The notes under the pieces: generated by a model
Told to the model about the DNA's origin: nothing
Databases searched by the model: none
What the model saw: only the letters and a program-made list of their open reading frames with translations
Translations under genes and position numbers: made by a program
Part shown: piece by piece, positions 1 to 8,824 of the stretch
Numbering within the stretch: the stretch's first letter is position 1
Layout of the letters: each line of letters begins with the position of its first letter
Source of the DNA: Mycobacterium sp.
GTDB lineage: Bacteria > Actinomycetota > Actinomycetes > Mycobacteriales > Mycobacteriaceae
Assembly (NCBI GenBank): GCA_018401645.1
Contig: JAGYKK010000001.1
Coordinates: forward strand, 1-64,000
Direction: 5' to 3'
Length of the DNA stretch: 64,000 nt

Positions 1-41
1 GGGCGCAACGGCCGACGAGAACCACATCTCCTCATCGGGAC

Positions 42-1220
42 TCACCCGTCACCCCAGGTGACGGGTAACGCAACAAGACCGGCCCCCAGCGCATCGGTGT
101 TGATGTTCAGGGAGGCGATCTCAGCGGCAAGCCGCATATCCGGAAAGCGCGGGATCAGTTGGGAGTAAACGGCATTGAGCTCCATGCGAGCCAGGGGCGC
201 ACCGAGGCAGTATCGTCCGCCGTATCCGAACGACAGCGGTTGCGGCCCGGAACGATTGAAGTCGACGAGGTCGGGTTCTTTGAAGAATGCGGGGTCGTGA
301 TTGGCCGAGCCGGGATCGAGCAGCACCAGATCGCCTTCGGCGATGGTGGTGCCGGCGATGTGGATGGCATCGCGCGCGTAGCGCGGAATGCCGACCCCGC
401 CAATCAGGGAGGCTCGGATCAGCTCGTCGGTGGCTTTCGGAATCAGTGACGGATCGTCAAGCAGTGCCTGCCATCGGGACTCCTCGCTCAATAGGTGTAC
501 CGCGTGCATCCAGATCTGCACCACTGTCGTCTCGTAGCCCGCGAACAGCAGGCTCACGGCCAGGACGGCGATTTCGACATCGGTGAGAGCATCGTCTTTG
601 CAGAGTTCGGAGATCACGTCGTCGTCGGGCCTGCGTCGTTTGTCGGCGACCAGGCTGACGCCGTAGTCCACCAACGCGATCATGCCCTGCCCCGATTCGA
701 CGGGATCGGTGTCGAAGGCGGCGGCGTCCACCCAGATCCGGAAAGTGTCCCGATCGCCGTAGGGCACGCCGAGTAGCTCACAGATCACCAGGGCGGGAAG
801 CGGTCCGGCGAGCTTTGCGTGCAGATCTGCGGGGGCACCCTCATTTGCCAACTGATCCAGCAGGCCCTCGGTCAGTGCCTCCACCCGGGGCTGCAAAGCG
901 CGAAGTCGGCGCGGGGAGAAGTGCGGCTGCAGCAGGGACCGCATCCTGGCGTGTCCGGCCGGCTCGGCATCGAAGTCGCCGATAGGCCCGCCGAATAGGG
1001 CCGACGCGCGGCTGCGCGGCGCGGTCTGTGGCGAACGGTGCGATCGGCCCAGACGGTCGTCGTCCATCAGTTCGCGGACTTCGGCGTAGCCGGTCACCAG
1101 CCAGGCCGGGTCGCCGACCGGCGTTCGGACCTGATGGATGGGCCCGTCGGTCCGCAGGATCTGTAACTCGTCGCCGGCACGCAACGGATGCGGCTGAGGA
1201 AACGGCAACTGAACGGTCAT
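42..1220 (-). CDS. Cytochrome P450
   Basis: Soluble bacterial cytochrome P450 of 392 residues, a heme-thiolate monooxygenase that would take electrons from a ferredoxin and its reductase. No ferredoxin gene lies beside it. The I-helix oxygen-binding motif AGYETT is at residues 227-232. The K-helix ExxR is E266-R269 (ELIR). The heme loop FGYGGRYCLG places the cysteine ligand at C338. The start chosen is the ATG that begins MTVQLPFPQP. The frame is open a further 12 codons upstream, but that extension is unlike P450 N-termini. It is divergent from the MpaB-type oxygenase, about 136 bases away. The family is certain from the motifs. The substrate and CYP family cannot be read from the sequence. 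Confidence 0.93.
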   Translation of the reverse strand: MTVQLPFPQPHPLRAGDELQILRTDGPIHQVRTPVGDPAWLVTGYAEVRELMDDDRLGRSHRSPQTAPRSRASALFGGPIGDFDAEPAGHARMRSLLQPHFSPRRLRALQPRVEALTEGLLDQLANEGAPADLHAKLAGPLPALVICELLGVPYGDRDTFRIWVDAAAFDTDPVESGQGMIALVDYGVSLVADKRRRPDDDVISELCKDDALTDVEIAVLAVSLLFAGYETTVVQIWMHAVHLLSEESRWQALLDDPSLIPKATDELIRASLIGGVGIPRYARDAIHIAGTTIAEGDLVLLDPGSANHDPAFFKEPDLVDFNRSGPQPLSFGYGGRYCLGAPLARMELNAVYSQLIPRFPDMRLAAEIASLNINTDALGAGLVALPVTWGDG

Positions 1221-1356
1221 GGCGTCGACTATGGCTGGCCGCGGGCGACCAGGCATGGGTTTTTCACCACGACGTGCCGGTTTGACGGCACCCGGCGGTG
1301 CTACCTTGACCTCAGAGGCAACCGGAGTTGCTGCTGTGGGGAAGGAACCGGTGAGA

Positions 1357-2361
1357 ATGAGACTGCTGCTGCCGCATCAGCTCGTCGAGCACAAGGTCAG
1401 GTCAGACTTCGACCGGGACGTCAGGAGCAGATTTTTTCGCGGCCTCGACTTTGCCGGGCCGGAGGGCGATCCAGGGTGGTTCGGCCCCGACAGTGCCGTG
1501 TGGCATGTGCACGCACACACCTCGGCGCTGATATTCGGGCTGCAGTGTGCGGCGTTCATGGAGCGCCTCGATCCCAGTATCTTCTGGATGGGTTCGGACC
1601 ATTCGCGAGTGGTCGAACGGGACGAGGCCGGTGAGCCGACCGGCCGGTTCGACATCGAAGGCGCACAGGTCCGACTCGGACACTCGGTGGCCTTCTTCAT
1701 CGGCACCGGCTACGGGTCCACGAAGACCGCGGAGAAACTCGCGGAGACGGTGCGCAGCATGCATCACACCGTCAAGGGGGTGCGTCCGGACGGGCTGCCC
1801 TACGACGCCGATGACCCGGACTGGTTGCGGTGGAATTACGCCACCGTGGTGTGGGGAATTGCGACCGCACACGAGATGTACCACCCGTTGCCCGTGCGCG
1901 ATATTGATCGCTACTACTCCGAGTTCATTCGGGTCGGACGCGCGCTGGGTGGTACCGACCTGCCCGCGACCAAGTCCGAAACCCTGGAATGTCTCCGGAG
2001 CTATCTCCCGCGTCTGGCGTTGACCCACGGTGCCGCGATGTCGACCGGGCAGGCTCTGATGAGCAATCCCGATGCTCCGGCCGCAGTGAAATTTTTCGAC
2101 TGGGGCATTCGTGACTCGATGACCGACTGGGCGGCGGAGATGGTGATGTACACCCCGCCCAACCCGATGGAGAGGGCCGCCCGTCGGGCGGCGACCTGGG
2201 CGGCGATCAACACCAGCCAGGCCGCAATGGGTCCGCTTCGTGAGTTCCGGCAGGCCAAACGCAGGGTCGCCAAGGGAACCCTGGTCGAACACACCGAGCC
2301 GGCTTTCGTCCCCGGCACCGATCCGGTTCGCAGCCGCGATGTTGTGGAGCAGATGCTCTAA
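1357..2361 (+). CDS. DUF2236 / MpaB-type oxygenase family protein
   Basis: Protein of 334 residues in the DUF2236 family, the catalytic fold shared by latex-clearing protein Lcp and fungal MpaB, where characterised members are b-type heme oxygenases. The helical core is visible, with the family-like stretches RSMHHTVKG and WNYATVVWGIATAHEMYHP in the middle and YYSEFIRVGRALG after them. The likely start is the ATG at 1357, nine bases after GAAGGAA; a GTG at 1351 is the alternative. The frame is open up to 1219, but that part is low-complexity and overlaps the P450 start. Family membership is clear. Heme binding and substrate are inferred only from the family. Confidence 0.8.
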   Translation: MRLLLPHQLVEHKVRSDFDRDVRSRFFRGLDFAGPEGDPGWFGPDSAVWHVHAHTSALIFGLQCAAFMERLDPSIFWMGSDHSRVVERDEAGEPTGRFDIEGAQVRLGHSVAFFIGTGYGSTKTAEKLAETVRSMHHTVKGVRPDGLPYDADDPDWLRWNYATVVWGIATAHEMYHPLPVRDIDRYYSEFIRVGRALGGTDLPATKSETLECLRSYLPRLALTHGAAMSTGQALMSNPDAPAAVKFFDWGIRDSMTDWAAEMVMYTPPNPMERAARRAATWAAINTSQAAMGPLREFRQAKRRVAKGTLVEHTEPAFVPGTDPVRSRDVVEQML

Positions 2362-2654
2362 GGCCATGTGACCCATTTCTTTCACGCACTGATTCGGATC
2401 CCCAAACGTGCCCGGGCGAATGTGATGTGCGCCGCATTCCATCGGTGCCGATAAGAATCTCTCAGGGCCCGAGTAATTCGCCGGTGTCTGCCACCGGACG
2501 TTGTCGGAACGGTCGAAAATCAATGCCACCAGCGCCGTCACCGGCGTTGAGGCCCGCCCAGGCTCCGCAGGTCAATTTATTCCCGTCCGCAAGAAACTTA
2601 GGCTTGCTCAGTTACCGGCACTGCGGCTCGGAATTCCGTGTCAGGGTCCGCCGT

Positions 2655-2767
2655 TAGAATTGGATGACAACCGACATCGCTGATGTCGGAATGCTTTTCC
2701 TGATTGTGCGCCGGCGTCTCAATGACGTTGGTTGTGAAATGTCCGGCGATGTCGGACTAAACGGAGG
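2655..2767 (+). promoter_or_regulatory. Leader of the beta-propeller gene: -10 box, two inverted repeats, RBS
   Basis: TAGAAT at 2655-2660 resembles a -10 box. CCGACATC (2671-2678) and GATGTCGG (2682-2689) form a perfect 8-bp inverted repeat with a 3-bp spacer just downstream. A second imperfect palindrome, GTCCG...CGGAC at 2741-2757, contains another GATGTCGG. GGAGG at 2763-2767 precedes the ATG at 2778. The placement suggests a repressor operator, or an RNA hairpin, in a leader of about 110 bases. The preceding 2362-2654 has no gene or site that I can recognise. Confidence 0.4.
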
Positions 2768-2777
2768 TGTCTTGATA

Positions 2778-3842
2778 ATGGCAAACACGACGGGCGTCAC
2801 CGCGGTCGCCGAACGGCCCATCGACGTGTCGTGGCTATCGACGCCGCGGATTGCCGTCGCCGGTAAGACTCGGCCATCGGGTCGTGCGGCGGTGGCCGAA
2901 GCGACCGTGTCGGCACGCGCGGCGGTCGGCCAACTGAACGGGTTGCCCGGCGCAGTCACCGACATGGCACTCAGCGCGGATGGTCGCCAGTTGGTGGCGG
3001 CCCACTACGGCGCTGACGCGATCTCAGTCATCGATATCGCGACGCTGACGATCAACGTCATCGTCGCGGGAATCGCTGAGCCCTACGCGGTAGCCGTCGC
3101 GGACCGCGCCTACGTCACATCCGCATCCAATGACCAGGACAGCGTCGTGGCGATCGACCTCAAGGTCGGCGCGGCATTGGCCGCCAAGGAGATCACCGAC
3201 GGCGCCCGCGGGATCGCGGTCAGCCCCGGCGGTGACGCGCTCTACGTGGCGCGCTGCGGCGATCAGGTCGCCGAGATCGCCGTGATCGACATCGAAAGCG
3301 GTGAGTCCAAGACCATCGCCCTGACCAGTACTGCCGAAGCCCGGGTCGACGCGGTGCGCGTCAGCGCCGACGGTTCGCGACTGTTCGTGGCACTCACCGA
3401 CGCTACCGGTGGCTCCCTCGCGGTAATCGACGTCCGGGCGCGACGGGTGCTGCACACCGTGGCTCTTGGGGGGTCGATCGGTGACGTTGCGGTGGACGCT
3501 GATAGTCGCAGGGTTCTGGTCACCGGTTGGAATGATGAACTCGGCGCCGTCGTCCGGATCGTCGACGCGGTGGCCGGTCGAGTCGTCGACACCGTGGTGG
3601 TGGACGGAATGGGCGCCCAGGTCGTTGTCAGCGGAACTGCGGCGTATCTCGCTCTCGGTGACGGGGTCCTCGTCATCGACACCGTCACGGCCCGAATCAT
3701 CACCCGAATCGACACCGCAAACCCGGTGTCGGCCATTGCGGTCGGCAAGGACGGCACCCGCCTCTACGTCGGCGATTTTGACGGCGCGATTACCGCTGTT
3801 GAGGTTGCCCAGGCCAATCGGGAGTTACGCGCCGCGTCCTAA
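2778..3842 (+). CDS. YncE/YVTN-type beta-propeller protein
   Basis: Protein of 354 residues built from repeated blades of about 40-45 residues, each with a pattern like LSADGRQLVAAHYGADAISV followed by VIDI-type strands (ISVIDIATL, VAVIDLK-like, IAVIDIESG, LAVIDVRARR, VLVIDTVTA). This is the YVTN/40-residue beta-propeller architecture. Propellers of this kind bind ligands or partner proteins, so no catalytic role is claimed. About 60 N-terminal residues precede the propeller, and there is no convincing signal peptide. The start is the ATG with GGAGG ten bases upstream. The frame continues open to 2664, but that segment carries the leader palindromes. It stands alone, with no operon partner. 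Confidence 0.75.
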   Translation: MANTTGVTAVAERPIDVSWLSTPRIAVAGKTRPSGRAAVAEATVSARAAVGQLNGLPGAVTDMALSADGRQLVAAHYGADAISVIDIATLTINVIVAGIAEPYAVAVADRAYVTSASNDQDSVVAIDLKVGAALAAKEITDGARGIAVSPGGDALYVARCGDQVAEIAVIDIESGESKTIALTSTAEARVDAVRVSADGSRLFVALTDATGGSLAVIDVRARRVLHTVALGGSIGDVAVDADSRRVLVTGWNDELGAVVRIVDAVAGRVVDTVVVDGMGAQVVVSGTAAYLALGDGVLVIDTVTARIITRIDTANPVSAIAVGKDGTRLYVGDFDGAITAVEVAQANRELRAAS

Positions 3843-3891
3843 GCGCTGGACGCTGAGCGGCTGGGCATCGAGCGTTGAACCGCTGGGCGCG

Positions 3892-4199
3892 CTACCGCTG
3901 TGAGCAATCCAGCGACACCGAGATGGTCTGGTTCGTCACGACGGGGATCAGGACCTGGGAGTCGGAGCCACCGATACTCGGTCCGATATAGGGCAGCCAC
4001 TGGGTAAACGTATGCGGATTGCGCACGCTGGTGACCACGCACTCGGATATTGGGCCGGTGCCGATCTTGTCCAGGGTGACGTGTGTGATCTGAATAGCCT
4101 ACCCAAGGACCAGGTGATGGCTGGGCCGCTCCTCGGCCCAGCCGGCCCGAGCACCACGAAGGTTGCCGCAACCAGGGCAAGTACCGCGTATCCCCGCAC
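3892..4199 (-). pseudogene. Small secreted protein of unknown function, frameshifted
   Basis: A GTG at 4199 has a strong AAGGAGG seven bases upstream and opens a signal peptide (RGYAVLALVAATFVVLGPA). The frame then runs into an unrelated stop path. From about 4092 down to the TAG at 3892 another frame encodes a plausible mature domain beginning ITHVTLDKIGTGPISECVV and ending SVSLDCSQR, with two cysteines that could form a disulfide. Adding one base near 4092-4100 joins both parts into roughly 102 residues. I do not recognise the family. A sequencing error or a genuine frameshift are both possible. Confidence 0.55.
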
Positions 4200-4361
4200 T
4201 GCCGCCTCCTTGTGTGCCTCTTGGTGTCCATGATCCGCTATGGATGTCGCCTGGCATAGCTCGGGCGTTTCGGGGACGGGGGCTTCTTTAGAGGAGTAGT
4301 GACCGCCAGCAGCCCGTTGCGGCGATACTATGCGCTCACCAGCAGGTAAACGCGACTGAAG

Positions 4362-6001
4362 GTGGCCTCGATGGACAGCACCATGCAGAACCACCCCCTT
4401 ACTGTCGCCGAGATCCTGCGATACGCGGTGGGCGTGCACGCCGATCGGACGGTCAGCACCGCCACCGGCGACGGCTTCCGGCATGCAACCTATTCCGAGA
4501 TCGGCCAGCAGGCCGCGCGGCTCGCCAACGCACTGCGCCGTCTGGGCATCGACTCCGATCAGCGGGTTGCCACGTTCATGTGGAATAACCAGGAGCACCT
4601 GGTGGCCTACGTCGCGGTTCCGTCGATGGGCGCCGTGCTGCATACCCTGAACATTCGGCTGTTCCCCGAACAGATTGAATTCGTCGCCTACGAGGCCGCA
4701 GACCAGGTGGTAATCGCCGACATGTCGCTGGCACCGATCCTGGCGCCGGTGCTACCGAAGATGGAGACCGTTCACACCGTGATCGTGGTCGGATCCGGCG
4801 ACCTCGGCCCCTTCGAAGCGTCCGGGAAGAGGGTGCTGCGGTACGACGAGATCATCGCCGCGGAGTCCGACGAGTTCTACTGGCCGGAGATCGGCGAGAA
4901 CACCGCTGCGGCGATGTGCTACACCAGCGGAACGACCGGCAACCCCAAGGGTGTCGTGTATAGCCACCGGTCAAGCTACCTGCACTCGATGGCTGTCTGC
5001 GGTGGCAACGGGATGGGATTGAGTTTCTCGGACAAAGCCTTCCCGATCGTGCCGATGTTCCATGCCAACGCGTGGGGCTTGCCGTACGCCGCTTTGATGG
5101 CCGGTGCCGACATCGTGCTCCCGGACCGATTCATGGATGCCAAGTCGCTGGTGAATTTGATCGAGACCCAGCGCCCGACGGTGGCCGGTGCGGTGCCGAC
5201 CATCTGGAACGACGTGATGGGCTATCTCGAACGCGAACCCGGCCACGACATCTCGTCGCTGCGACTGGTCGCGTGCGGGGGGGCGGCGGTACCGGTGTCG
5301 CTGATGCAGACTTTCGAGCAGCGCTACGGCGTTCAGATCCGACAACTCTGGGGGATGACCGAGACATCGCCGATGGCGACATTGGCCTGGCCCGCACCCG
5401 GTATACCGCCGGAGCGGGAATGGGAAATCCGGGCCACCCAGGGCCGGCCGATGTGCGGGGTGACGGCCCGCATCGTCGACGATGCGGGGGGGTGCTTCCC
5501 GACGACGGCGAGGCGGTCGGCGAGTTGGAGGTGTGCGGACCGTGGATCACCGGCTCCTACTACCGCGACACCGATCCGTCGAAGTTCACCTCCGGTTGGC
5601 TTCGCACCGGTGACGTCGGCCGGATCGACTCGATGGGCTACATCACGCTGACCGACCGGGCAAAAGATGTCATCAAGAGTGGCGGCGAGTGGATCTCCTC
5701 GGTTGAGTTGGAGAACACGCTGATCGCCCACCCGTCGGTTCGCGAGGCAGCGGTAGTCGGCGTTCCCGACGAACCTAGCATCGCATCATCATCGCTGGCG
5801 GCCGTGGTGTTAGAGGAGGGCGCCAAGATCACCCCCGCTGAACTACGGGAGTTCTTGGCCGACAAAGTGGTGCGTTGGTGGCTGCCTGAGCGCTGGACAA
5901 TGCTCGAGGCGATCCCTCGAACCAGTGTCGGCAAATACGACAAGAAGACCATCCGCGCCCGCTACGCGGAGAACGCCTACGACGTCATCACCCTGACCTG
6001 A
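4362..6001 (+). pseudogene. fadD14: FadD14-like acyl-CoA ligase, split by one missing G
   Basis: AMP-forming fatty-acyl-CoA synthetase: ATP plus fatty acid gives acyl-adenylate, then acyl-CoA. The N-terminal part carries the P-loop YTSGTTGNPKG and the adenylate motif LWGMTETSP. The C-terminal part carries SGWLRTGDVG, the DRAKDVIKSGGEW hinge and the catalytic-lysine region TSVGKYDKK. The frame breaks in a run of seven G at 5486-5492; eight G would give DAGGVLPDDGEAVGELE and one continuous protein of about 546 residues, the size of Mtb FadD14 (543, from memory). The start is GTG at 4362 or ATG at 4371. The downstream Rv1059-like gene supports the fadD14 name. The homopolymer makes a read error likely. 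Confidence 0.8.
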
Positions 6002-6021
6002 CATTCGCGGTCGGGCGGGGG

Positions 6022-7212
6022 CTAGCACTGCGCGCGCTGATAGGCGGTGACGACGGCCGCCCCGCCCAGCCCGATGTTGTGCTGCAGTGCTGCGGTGACA
6101 TTGTCCACCTGTCGGGCATCCGCGGTGCCGCGCAGTTGCCAGGTGAGTTCCGTGCATTGAGCCAGTCCGGTCGCTCCCAGCGGATGGCCTTTGGAGATCA
6201 GCCCGCCGGAGGGATTGACGACCCAGCGGCCCCCGTAGGTGGTGTCGCCGGAGTCGATCAGCGTCGGCGCCTCGCCGGGTCCGCACAGCCCTAATGCTTC
6301 ATAGAGCAGCAGCTCGTTGGCCGAGAAGCAGTCGTGCAGTTCGATGACCTGGAAGTCCGCTGGGCCGAGACCACTCTGGTCGTAGACCTTTCGAGCTGCC
6401 TGGACGTTCATGTCGTGGCCGATGATGTTGGCGGCCGACCCGTCGAACGTCGAGGCGAAGTCGGTGGTCATCGCCTGCCCGACGATCTCGACGGCCTGTC
6501 CGGCCAGACCGTGGGAGTCGACGAAGGACTCCGAGGCCAGGATCACCGCCGCCGATCCATCCGATGTCGGCGAGCATTGCAGCTTGGTCAGCGGGTCGGA
6601 GATCATCTTGGCGCCGAGGATGTCCTCGAGGCTGTACTCCTGCTGGAACTGCGCATAGGGGTTGTTCACCGAATGCTTGTGGTTCTTGTAGCCGATCTTG
6701 GCGAAATGCTCGGCGGTGGCGCCGTAGGTGCGCATGTACTCCCGGCCGGCGGCCCCGAACATCCACGGCGCGACGGGGAATGCCAGTTCGTCGACCTCCG
6801 CCAGTGCCGTGATGTGCCTGCGCAGTGGCGATTCCCGGTCATCGGCTCCGCCGCCCAGGGAACCCGGTTGCATCTTCTCGAAACCGAGTGCCAGTACGCA
6901 GTCGGCCAATCCGCCCCGGATCGACTGCGCGCCTAGGTAGAGCGCCGTGGAACCGGTCGAGCAGTTGTTGTTGACGTTGACGATCGGGATTCCGGTCATG
7001 CCGAGTTCGTAGAGGGCGCGCTGCCCACAGGTCGAGTCTCCGGCGACGTAGCCGACGAAGCCCTGTTCGACCTCGGTGTAGGCGACTGCAGCATCGGTGA
7101 GTGCCTTGGTGCCCGACTCCCGCGCCATGTCCGGGTAGTCCCAGCCCTCGCGGCTGCCGGGCTTCTCGAACTTGGTCATCCCGACTCCGACGACGTAGAC
7201 CCTTTTGCCCAT
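6022..7212 (-). CDS. ltp1: Lipid-transfer protein / SCP2-type thiolase (Ltp1-like)
   Basis: Thiolase-superfamily protein of 396 residues, of the non-condensing SCP2-thiolase or Ltp type linked to sterol side-chain and fatty acyl-CoA metabolism. Visible active-site elements are the nucleophile cysteine in NNNCSTGST, the histidine in [10 protein letters not shown] and the C-terminal [14 protein letters not shown]. The N-terminus [15 protein letters not shown] and the segment GYVAGDST match what I recall of Mtb Ltp1. The start chosen is the ATG at 7212, only 18 bases from the divergent ATG at 7231. The frame is open 13 codons further, which would run into the neighbour. Which acyl-CoA it handles is not visible. 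Confidence 0.85.
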   Translation of the reverse strand: MGKRVYVVGVGMTKFEKPGSREGWDYPDMARESGTKALTDAAVAYTEVEQGFVGYVAGDSTCGQRALYELGMTGIPIVNVNNNCSTGSTALYLGAQSIRGGLADCVLALGFEKMQPGSLGGGADDRESPLRRHITALAEVDELAFPVAPWMFGAAGREYMRTYGATAEHFAKIGYKNHKHSVNNPYAQFQQEYSLEDILGAKMISDPLTKLQCSPTSDGSAAVILASESFVDSHGLAGQAVEIVGQAMTTDFASTFDGSAANIIGHDMNVQAARKVYDQSGLGPADFQVIELHDCFSANELLLYEALGLCGPGEAPTLIDSGDTTYGGRWVVNPSGGLISKGHPLGATGLAQCTELTWQLRGTADARQVDNVTAALQHNIGLGGAAVVTAYQRAQC

Positions 7213-7218
7213 GACCGA

Positions 7219-7224
7219 TAGTGT
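7219..7224 (+). promoter_or_regulatory. -10 box TAGTGT for the gene at 7231
   Basis: TAGTGT ends exactly six bases before the ATG at 7231, the geometry expected for transcription starting at the start codon (leaderless mRNA). It lies in the 18-base gap between two divergent start codons, so promoters for both genes must overlap here. Confidence 0.5.
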
Positions 7225-7230
7225 GCCCTC

Positions 7231-8295
7231 ATGGCTCTGCGAGTGGTGCAATGGGCCACCGGGTCAGTGGGTGTGGCCGTGATCAAGGCGATCCTCGACC
7301 GCCCTGAGCTGGAACTGGTCGGCTGCTGGGTGCACTCAAAAGCCAAGGCGGGCACGGACGTCGGGGAGATCATCGGCAGTGAACCCCTCGGTGTGATCGC
7401 CACCGACAGCCTCGACGAGATCGTGGCTTTGGCGGCCGACGCGGTGGTTTACGCCCCGCTGCTACCCAATGTCGACGAGGTGATGGCGCTTCTGCGATCC
7501 GGCAAGAACGTGGTCAGCCCGCTGGGCTGGTTTTATCCCAGCGACACCGAGGCGGCACCACTGGAGGCGGCCGCCCAGGAGGGCGGCGTCACCCTGCACG
7601 GTGCCGGGATCGGGCCGGGAGCGGCCACCGAACTCTTTCCGCTGCTGTTGTCGGTGATGTCCACCGGAATCACCCATGTTCGCGCCGAGGAATTCTCCGA
7701 CCTTCGCACCTACGGTGCACCCGACGTACTACGGCACGTCATGGGTTTCGGTGGCACGCCCGAAAATGCCCTCGGGGGGCCGATGCAGAAGCTCCTCAAT
7801 GGCGGGTTCTTCCAGTCGGTGCGGCTCATTGTGGACCGACTCGGTTTCGCCGCCGGTCCGCGGATCAACACCAGCCAGCAGGTGGCAGTGGCCACCGCGC
7901 CGATCGAGTCGCCGATCGGCGTGATCGCACCCGGCGAGGTGGCCGGCCGACGGTTCTGCTGGGACGCCGTCGTGGGGAACACGATCGTGGTTCGGGTAGC
8001 GGTGAACTGGATGATGGGGGAGGAAAACCTCAGCCCGGCGTGGTCCTTCGGACCGGCCGGTGAACGCTACGAGATGGAGATCCGGGGTAACCCGAATACC
8101 TTCGTCACGGTCAAGGGCTGGCAGCCGGAGACCGTTGCGGAGGGGTTGATCAGCAACCCCGGTATCGTCGCCACCGCCGCCCACTGCGTCAACGCCATCG
8201 CAGCCACCTGCGCCGCCGAGCCGGGCGTGAAGGGCTTCTTCGACCTACCGCCGCTGACTGGACGTGCCGCCCGGCTGTTGAGCCGGCCGGGGTAA
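7231..8295 (+). CDS. Dihydrodipicolinate-reductase-like NAD(P)-binding protein (Rv1059-like)
   Basis: Protein of 354 residues with an N-terminal Rossmann motif ([17 protein letters not shown]) and the layout of the DapB-N-like / 2,4-diaminopentanoate-dehydrogenase-like family, common in mycobacteria as orphan oxidoreductases. A dinucleotide domain fills about residues 1-120, followed by a mixed substrate domain ([19 protein letters not shown], then the [15 protein letters not shown] segment). Length and position next to FadD14 agree with Rv1059. A role in lipid or steroid oxidation would be a guess from neighbours. The start is supported by the leaderless promoter geometry. Confidence 0.75.
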   Translation: MALRVVQWATGSVGVAVIKAILDRPELELVGCWVHSKAKAGTDVGEIIGSEPLGVIATDSLDEIVALAADAVVYAPLLPNVDEVMALLRSGKNVVSPLGWFYPSDTEAAPLEAAAQEGGVTLHGAGIGPGAATELFPLLLSVMSTGITHVRAEEFSDLRTYGAPDVLRHVMGFGGTPENALGGPMQKLLNGGFFQSVRLIVDRLGFAAGPRINTSQQVAVATAPIESPIGVIAPGEVAGRRFCWDAVVGNTIVVRVAVNWMMGEENLSPAWSFGPAGERYEMEIRGNPNTFVTVKGWQPETVAEGLISNPGIVATAAHCVNAIAATCAAEPGVKGFFDLPPLTGRAARLLSRPG

Positions 8296-8328
8296 CGCTC
8301 AGCTCAGATCAGGTACCGCAATCGCTGA

Positions 8329-8763
8329 CTAGCAGCCGCCGTCGGCGGCGGCCTGAACCGCGATGATCACCGCGGCCTGCTGGGCCTCACTCAGTTCGGG
8401 CCACGTCTTTTGAAACGCTGCTCGGCCGGTTTCGGTGGACGCCTGCACCTTCTCGAGGTAGGGCTCGATCAACGCGCTCGGGTCGCCGCCTTTGGCGTCC
8501 ATCCATTCCTTCGCGGTCAGACAGGCCTGCGCGTACTGCTCCTCGGTGGACTGCGCAGGCACGTCGATTCGGGTGGTCACCCCCGCCGGAGAGATGCCGA
8601 TAGGTTGGTCCGAGATCACGCCATCGGCCTGGGCGGCGGAGGCGGCCGGTGCCGGGGGGTCGGTGCGGGTGCCGGAGCCTGAGGAACAACCGACCAGGAC
8701 CGCAGCGACGGCCGAGACGAGTACGGCCGCGGCCAGCGGGCCATGGTGTCGAGTGCGCAGCAT
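8329..8763 (-). CDS. lpqV: Lipoprotein LpqV
   Basis: Small lipoprotein of 144 residues. A positively charged start and hydrophobic segment lead to the lipobox VLVGC, with the acylated cysteine near residue 26, then a Ser/Pro/Ala linker. The mature part contains ISPAGVTTRIDVPAQSTEEQY and QACLTAKEWMDA, closely resembling Mtb LpqV as I remember it, and the gene order agrees. The ATG at 8763 is preferred over a TTG at 8772 because TAGATT (8770-8775 on this strand) ends six bases before the ATG. Function unknown; envelope-anchored. Confidence 0.85.
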   Translation of the reverse strand: MLRTRHHGPLAAAVLVSAVAAVLVGCSSGSGTRTDPPAPAASAAQADGVISDQPIGISPAGVTTRIDVPAQSTEEQYAQACLTAKEWMDAKGGDPSALIEPYLEKVQASTETGRAAFQKTWPELSEAQQAAVIIAVQAAADGGC

Positions 8764-8824
8764 GGTGGTCAATCTAATTCAATCCGGACGGCCCCGGTGA
8801 AGGCCGGGGTGTCCAACGCAGGCG

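Noticed and set aside
1402-2541. Long antisense ORF (379 codons) opposite the MpaB-type oxygenase
   Set aside because: Composition is typical of a high-GC shadow frame, with no recognisable motifs; similar shadows occur opposite most genes.
5486-5493. Programmed -1 ribosomal frameshifting in fadD14 at a run of seven G
   Set aside because: A -1 slip at GGGGGGG would indeed join the two halves, but many unrelated genes in the window have similar breaks without slippery runs, so a missing base in a homopolymer is simpler.
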